Origin: Manis javanica
Taxonomy: Eukaryota; Chordata; Mammalia; Pholidota; Manidae
Assembly: GCF_040802235.1 (NCBI RefSeq)
Contig: NC_133172.1
Span: 24,571,738-24,635,737, forward strand
Length of the DNA stretch: 64,000 nt
Direction: 5' to 3'
Part shown: piece by piece, positions 58,641-64,000 of the stretch
Position numbering within the stretch: the stretch's first letter is position 1
How the letters are laid out: the number at the start of each line of letters is the position of its first letter
Notes under the pieces: model-generated
What the model was told of the DNA's origin: nothing
What the model saw: only the letters and a program-made list of their open reading frames with translations
Database searches by the model: none
Made by a program: the position numbers and the translations under genes

Positions 58641-61600
58641 CCCACAGCCCCCAGTACTCCCTTTCTGATGGCCCTCATAGCTGACAACCCCCCTCTACCC
58701 AATGAAAGCTCCGGTTCCGCCCTCATACACCTTGTAAATCCCAAAGTTTGGGACATTACAAGCCCCTCTGTGGCTCTATGTCCTCCTGCCTCTATCAAAT
58801 TATGTGACCCCTCTCAGTATATCTGTCAGGCCCAATACCCCCTAACCACTTCAGCCCTCATAGGCCTCCAACCCATCATTCAAGATCTCTTAAACAAAAA
58901 TTACCTCAGACCCACTCACTCCCCATTTAATACCCCCATATTAGCTGTTAAAAAAACCAATGGATCTTTCCGCCTTGTCCAAGACCTTCGCCTCATCAAC
59001 ATGGCCGTTGTCCCTATCCATCCCTTAGTTCCAAATCCATACACCCTTTTATCGCAGATTCCTGCCTCGGCATCCCACTTCTCAGTCCTAGATCTCAAGG
59101 ATGCATTTTTTTCTATCCCTCTGGACCCCTCCTCCCAAGATTTTTTCACGTTCACCTGGACGGAACCATACACAAGACATTCTAAACAACTCACTTGGAC
59201 AGTTTTGCCACAAGGCTTCTGAGATAGTCCCCATATTTTTGGACAAGTCCTAGCTCAGGACCTCAAACAGTTTCATCATGATCACTCCGAGTCCACCTTA
59301 TTACAATACGTAGACGATCTTCTACTCTGCAGTCCCTCTTGGGAACAGTCTCAACTTGACACTGCCTCCCTACTTAACCTTCTAGCTTCCAGAGGTCACC
59401 AGGTATCCCCTGTCAAAGCTCAAATCTCTTCCCCTTCTGTCACTTACCTCGGATTCCTTCTGTCTCAACAAAGAAAGTCCGTTACCTTAGACAGAAAACG
59501 ACTCCTGTCTGACCTGCCCGTTCCCAAAACCAAGACAGAAATTCTTTCCTTTCTAGGCCTAGCTGGGTATTTTAGAGTGTGGATCCCTAACTTCTCCCTG
59601 TTGGCAAGACCCCTATACGACCTCAGCAAGGGCCCCCCTGAAGAACCATTATCCTCCTCACCGCGACACTCCTTCATTAAGCTCCATCAATCCCTTGTGG
59701 AAGCCCCAGCTCTCCATCTTCCTGATTTGTCAAAGCGCTTCTCATTATACATCCATGAAAAGTCCAGTCAAGCACTAGGAGTCCTAGGCCAATATTATGG
59801 CCCATCCTTTTCCCCAGTAGCTTATCTCCCCAAGCAATTAGACCCCACAGTTCAGGGATGGGCCCCCTACCTATGGGCATTAGCCGCTGGGCAGCTCTTG
59901 CAGAAAGAAGCTCACAAATGAACATTCTTGGCACCCCTAACCATTCTGTCCCCACATCACCTAAAAGATCTCTTAACCTACAAAAGTTTACAGACTCTCC
60001 CTCCCTTCAGACTCCTGACCTTACTGTCCTCTTTCCTCCAAAATCCAGACATTTCTTTCCTCCCCTGCCCCCCCCACCAAATCCGGCTACTCTTCTTCCT
60101 CTGCCCTACTCTCCTCATACTCCCTCACATGATTGCCTGGAAGCCCTTCACAACTTCCTTCCATGCCACTCCACGATCTCCGAAGGAGCCCTCTCACACT
60201 CAGACCTCATCTGGTTTACTGATGGGTCCTCCTTTAAACATGAGGGCACCCACTATGCAGGATATGCAGTAGTGTCCCTCAAAGACATCATCGAGGCATG
60301 AGCCCTACCCCCTGGTACAACCAATCAACAGGCCGAACTCATTGCAGCCACCAGAGCTGCACTCTGGCCCGGGACACGTCTCTCACACTGTACACTGACT
60401 CCAAATATGTATTCCACATTCTCTTGTCTCACGCGGCAGTATGGAAAGAACAAGGCCTCCTCACCACAAAAGGGAATTCTATCACTAATTCAGCCTTAAT
60501 TGCTAAACTTCTAGCGGCTTCACAACTCCCACACCGACTAGGCATAGTCCACTGCAAATCACATCAAAAGGATGACTCCCCCATTGCAAGAGGTAACAAC
60601 AAAGCCGCCAGAATAGCCCGGTCAATTGCCCTATCAGAAGACACACCAGACAACAATCCGTCTGCCCTTGCGGTTTTAGCCTTATCACAAGACACCCTCT
60701 GTTCCCAGGACTAAGAGTCTCTCTTCTGCTTCTTACATGATCTCTTCCATCCCAGCCCCCAATCCTTGATCCATTTTTTACAATCCTTTTTTTCTCTCTC
60801 TCCTGAAGACAAAACCCTACTTAACCAAATCACCCACAGGTGCACCATCTGCCAGCGCACTAACCCTAATACTCCCCTCAAGGCCCGACCCTTCCCGGCT
60901 CATCAAGCAAGGGGCAAATAGACTTCACTAACATGCCCCCTGTACTGCATATCACATACCTACTCGTGTTAGTAGATACATTTTCAGGATGGGTGGAAGC
61001 TTTCCCCACCACTAACAAACGAGCGTCTGCAGTTGCCTCTATCCTCCTCACCCAGATCTTTCCTAGGTTCAGGATGCCCACTTCCCTCCAATCAGATAAC
61101 GGCCTTGAGTTCACTGTCCAAATTATCCAGAAACTCTCCAAGTCACTCTCACTCCCCTGGCATTTACATTGTCCTTATCGACTAAAGGCTTCAGGAAAAG
61201 TAGAAAGAACCAATAGGACTCTAAAGGACATCGTGACCAAACTATCTCTAGAACTACACCTTGACTGGGTTCACTTACTTCCCTTAGCTCTACTCCGCAT
61301 TCGAGCCCTCCCAAAGAAACCTTCTTTCTTGTCGCCCTTTGAGATCATTGTACGGCTGCCCTATTCTACCCCCGGGGCTCCCTTCCCACAAAGGACCAAT
61401 TCCTCCCAATATGGCCCTTCCGCTACTCTCTCTCCTCCGCACTGAATTGTGGAAATATCAGGATTGGCTCCTTCCTGATCCATCCGCCTCCCAAAATCCT
61501 CCTGTCTTACAGCCCAGCCAACTAGTGTTTTATAAGCCACCAGAGGATTGGCCCTCTCTCACCCCAAAATGGGAAGGTCCACACCCAGTTATTCTCTGCA

Positions 61601-61842
61601 CCTCCTCGGCTGCCAAGCTCTTACTGCCTGATAACTCTGTCACCCCTTGGATTCATATGTCCAGGTTGAAACCAAACACCCAGGACCCACCTTCTCTGGA
61701 CACCCAAGACCCATCAGTCACAATCCAGAGTCCTTCAGATACAGCCCAAGACGCTCTCTACTCTACCACGCCTCATCCCTCTGATCCCTTGAAACTCCAC
61801 ATCTCCCGTTCACCCCCTTTGCCATCCATACCCGAATCATGA
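58566..61842 (+). pseudogene. pol: ERV pol (RT, RNase H, integrase), broken
   Basis: Reverse transcriptase starts in the 58566 frame. Its fingers/palm are open to a TGA at 59220-59222 (likely a decayed CGA), and the same frame continues with YVDD at 59307-59318 to another TGA at 59919-59921. A shift follows in a C-run near 60066. RNase H has TDGSS near 60219, a TGA at 60299-60301, a shift near 60375 and TDSKY near 60400. Integrase has a CX2C zinc remnant near 60840-60860 and a tag near 60918. Its core is open at 60933-61445 with the D, D and E catalytic positions (VDTFSGW, SDNG, GKVER). After a shift, the GPY/F-like end lies in 61339-61842. Several lesions, so no active enzyme. Confidence 0.9.
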
Positions 61843-63622
61843 TATTTTCCTCTTTTACTGCTCTCTCGCTTTTTTCCTCATTCCTATTGTCTTCCCCGCC
61901 ACCTCAGCCTCCTTTGTATGGTGGTTCAAAGTCAGACAGACTTACACACAGCATTGAACAAAAGTTACTGCCCTCATTGCCACATTAGACTGCCCTCTAA
62001 AAGGCTGCTCCAGGCCTTTATACCTCCACTTTCCTCCCCCCACCGAAGTGTTCACTAGCAGCTACCTTTATTCTCCCTACCTCTGCTTCCTCTATGACCA
62101 AAGACAAGCCTATTGCAGGCGATGGAAAGACACCTACGGGGGATGTCCCTACTGGTCTTGCACCATTCACTACATGGGTAACTCCCGGTACCCACAGTGT
62201 TACTCCTCCAACCATTTCATGAAATATCCCAACAGCTCATTCTCCTTACCAATCCCAGATCCCTGGGACTCTTGATGGGCCGCTGGAGTCACAGCCTCAG
62301 TTTACTACGGGGGGTGCTCAACCCCCCACGGTACCCTTCATATCTCTCGAGAGTATGTTCCCTCTCATTCCCAGATCTTTCAAGTTGCATCTGATATCAA
62401 ACATTCTGAAAAAGTCATTATCCAAACTCTTGACGGCGCCTCTTCATCTTCTCACCCCTGCCCCTCTTCCAGTTCCTCCTACTCTTGGTTACAGCTCATT
62501 CAGGACACCACCATCTTTCTCAACCACACCCTTAACATCGCCAATTGTTTCTTGTGCACAGCACTACAGCGCCCACTGCTGGCCGCCGTGCCCCTTAACA
62601 TTTTCAACTACTCTTTCCATGCAGAAGGACAACCCCTCTGCCCTCTGGCAGACATACCCCTATGGGAACCAGAATGTGCAGATAATCTCACCATCCACCA
62701 CTGTGTAGGCCCAACCCCTCCCCCCTCCAGCGCACTTCACTGTCTCTCTATCCACACCCCTACCTCCGGCTCTAAGACTTTTACGCAGCTGGGACACTCC
62801 TTTTGGTGTAATGAAAGTCTTTTTAACTCACTGCCTCCCAACTCCAGCACACCCTGCATTCTCGTCACCCTAATCCCACAGTTTACACTTTACAGCAGCG
62901 CAGAATTCCTTGAGCTTCAACCTCCTTTGCCCTTGCGCACAAGAAGGTCTACTTTCCTTCCCATTATGGTCTGTATTTCCCTAGCCACCTCAGCCATTGG
63001 GGCAGGATTTTCAGGGGGAGCCTTGGGTCACTCTCTATGGGCAATTAGAGATCTCAACGCCAAACTTGAGGGAGCCCTGACATCCACTGCCGATTTCCTA
63101 GCCTCTCTCCAAAGACAGGTCACTTCGCTAGCTAAGGTCGCCCTTCAAAACCGGCAGGCCTTAGATCTGCTTACAGCCGAAAAGGGCGGCACCTGCGTCT
63201 TCCTTTGAGAAGAGTGCTGCTGTTACATCAACGAATCCGGCATTGTAGAAACTGACATTACCAAACTCACCGACCTTGCCTCCAGCCTCCACTCTGCTTC
63301 CAATTCCAACCCATTCTCTTCAATACTGACAAACCCCTTCCTCACCTGGCTGTGGCCCATTGCAGGCCCTATAATAATCAATCTTCTCACCTGTCTCATC
63401 TTGCCTTGTACAGTAAAGTTTATCAAATCCCAAGTTGGTAAAATCTCTAATCAAACTTTCAACCAGCTTTTACTCAGGAACTACCAGCTTTTAGCCACAG
63501 AAGATCCCTCACCCTCACGTGACCTCCTCACCACATGCTGCGATGGACCCCTCTCCCCACTGGAAACAGTTCCTGGAAACGCCTGGCTTCTGGCACCCGT
63601 ATCCTCTTGGCACCACCATTAG
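61839..63622 (+). pseudogene. env: ERV envelope, broken
   Basis: The ATG at 61839 overlaps the pol stop as ATGA, but the main env frame is one base off, so a frameshift lies in or just after the signal peptide. In the main frame TGA stops occur near 61955 and at 62273-62275 and 63206-63208. SU has a CXXC motif (CFLC, 62546-62557). A furin-type RTRR is at 62936-62947, followed by a hydrophobic, glycine-rich fusion-peptide region. TM has an immunosuppressive-domain-like heptad block near 63148-63190 and a CX6CC at 63194-63220 that encloses the last TGA. A membrane segment is at about 63340-63420. CXXC plus CX6CC is typical of gamma-type Env. The longest open piece is 62552-63208 (218 codons). 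Confidence 0.88.
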
Positions 63623-63813
63623 AATCAACAAGTCCTTGACCTATGGTTACAGGGAACCTTCATTGATTTCCAATCTGAAGAAGTCCACATCTACTCGTCC
63701 TTACTGTGGGGAGTCCTATCAACCCTTTCCTCCCAATCCTCAAGCCCTCACTCCCTTCTCCACCCCTGTTCAGTAGGAAGCAGTCAGAGAGAAAGCAACG
63801 TCCACAACACCAT
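63623..63813 (+). other. ERV region between env and the polypurine tract
   Basis: About 190 bp after the env stop. Minor ORFs overlap it but none resembles an accessory gene. Confidence 0.6.
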
Positions 63814-63831
63814 AGAGGAGAAAGGGGGGAA
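63814..63831 (+). other. Polypurine tract
   Basis: The run agaggagaaagggggga, followed by a, directly precedes the 3' LTR start TGAAGGGC. This is the primer site for plus-strand synthesis. Confidence 0.88.
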
Positions 63832-64000
63832 TGAAGGGCCCCCACCTGTAAAATGGCGAACTTCTGGCTTCTCTTCCGGGTCCTCGGTTCCCGCCAGCAC
63901 CACCTGTAGCCCAATCACCTCTCGCCCCCTTCCCAATCCCAGCACCCAACCCTCGGTTCCCACCAGCCCCATAGAAGTAACACCACAATCACCTCATGCC
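63832..64000 (+). repeat. ERV 3' LTR, truncated by window end
   Basis: The first 169 bp align with the 5' LTR. By eye there are about 17 substitutions over about 160 aligned bases plus a small indel near 63945, most of them transitions. A YY1-like aaaatggcgaa is present near 63849 that is mutated in the 5' LTR. The poly(A) signal and end lie outside the window. Confidence 0.9.

Larger units (their letters stand above)
55418..63831 (+). mobile_element. Class I (gamma-like) endogenous retrovirus, PBS-Phe; internal part and 5' LTR
   Basis: A nearly complete provirus: 5' LTR, tRNA-Phe primer-binding site, leader, gag, pro, pol, env, polypurine tract, then a 3' LTR cut by the window end. Gene order, a gag zinc knuckle, a YVDD reverse transcriptase, a GPY/F-like integrase tail and an Env with CXXC and CX6CC motifs place it with class I/gammaretrovirus-like elements. 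The tRNA-Phe primer suggests the HERV-F/ERV-Fc-like group, by analogy only. Every coding region has stops or frameshifts, so it is a defective fossil. Confidence 0.93.

Overview
The window is nuclear DNA of a placental mammal. It holds one ordinary host gene in a repeat-dominated, gene-poor neighbourhood. The gene is UQCRFS1, the Rieske iron-sulfur subunit of respiratory complex III: two coding exons, 274 codons, plus strand, 26151-30911. Ancient repeats shared by eutherians (MIR, L2, MLT1, MER5A- and MER20-like) and long L1 elements fill most of the rest. I saw no Alu, B1/B2, Bov, CAN, ERE or other recent SINE family, so I cannot name the order. Everything outside UQCRFS1 that looks coding is retroelement or pseudogene.

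Layout. 1-6.7 kb: an L2 scrap, then a full-length but dead L1 (549-6685) flanked by a perfect 15-bp target-site duplication. 6.9-20 kb: an LTR-like repeat, an antisense old L1 (about 7.8-9.8 kb), L2, MIR and two MLT1 LTRs in opposite orientation, and a (TG)n tract. 20.3-21.9 kb: a 5'-truncated young L1 with an open ORF2 tail. 22.1-23.8 kb: the 5' part of an old L1. 25.2-25.6 kb: an LTR-like piece. 25.8-31.1 kb: CpG island, promoter, UQCRFS1 exon 1, a 3.9-kb intron, exon 2 and poly(A) signals. 31.6-33.1 kb: a degenerate LTR/ERV block, mainly minus strand. 33.8-38.8 kb: MIR, MER20- and MER5A-like pieces, a microhomology-bounded mosaic insertion, and a tiny L1 insertion carrying what looks like a 3' transduction. 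39.0-40.2 kb: a processed GAPDH pseudogene. 40.3-42.8 kb: old L1. 44-54.7 kb: a nested stack of L1s, one of them nearly full length. 55.4-64.0 kb: a nearly complete class I (gamma-like) endogenous retrovirus with a tRNA-Phe primer-binding site; its 3' LTR runs off the window end.

How the parts relate. UQCRFS1 has a typical housekeeping OXPHOS promoter: a CpG island with a perfect CRE, an NRF-1-like site, an ETS core and a YY1 motif over the start codon. The retrovirus retains gag, pro, pol and env in the expected order, but each carries stops or frameshifts, so I read it as a fossil. No undescribed functional gene system is evident. The best items for a second look are the duplicated primer-binding-site leader of the ERV, the mosaic insertion at 36.0 kb and the micro 3' transduction at 38.3 kb.
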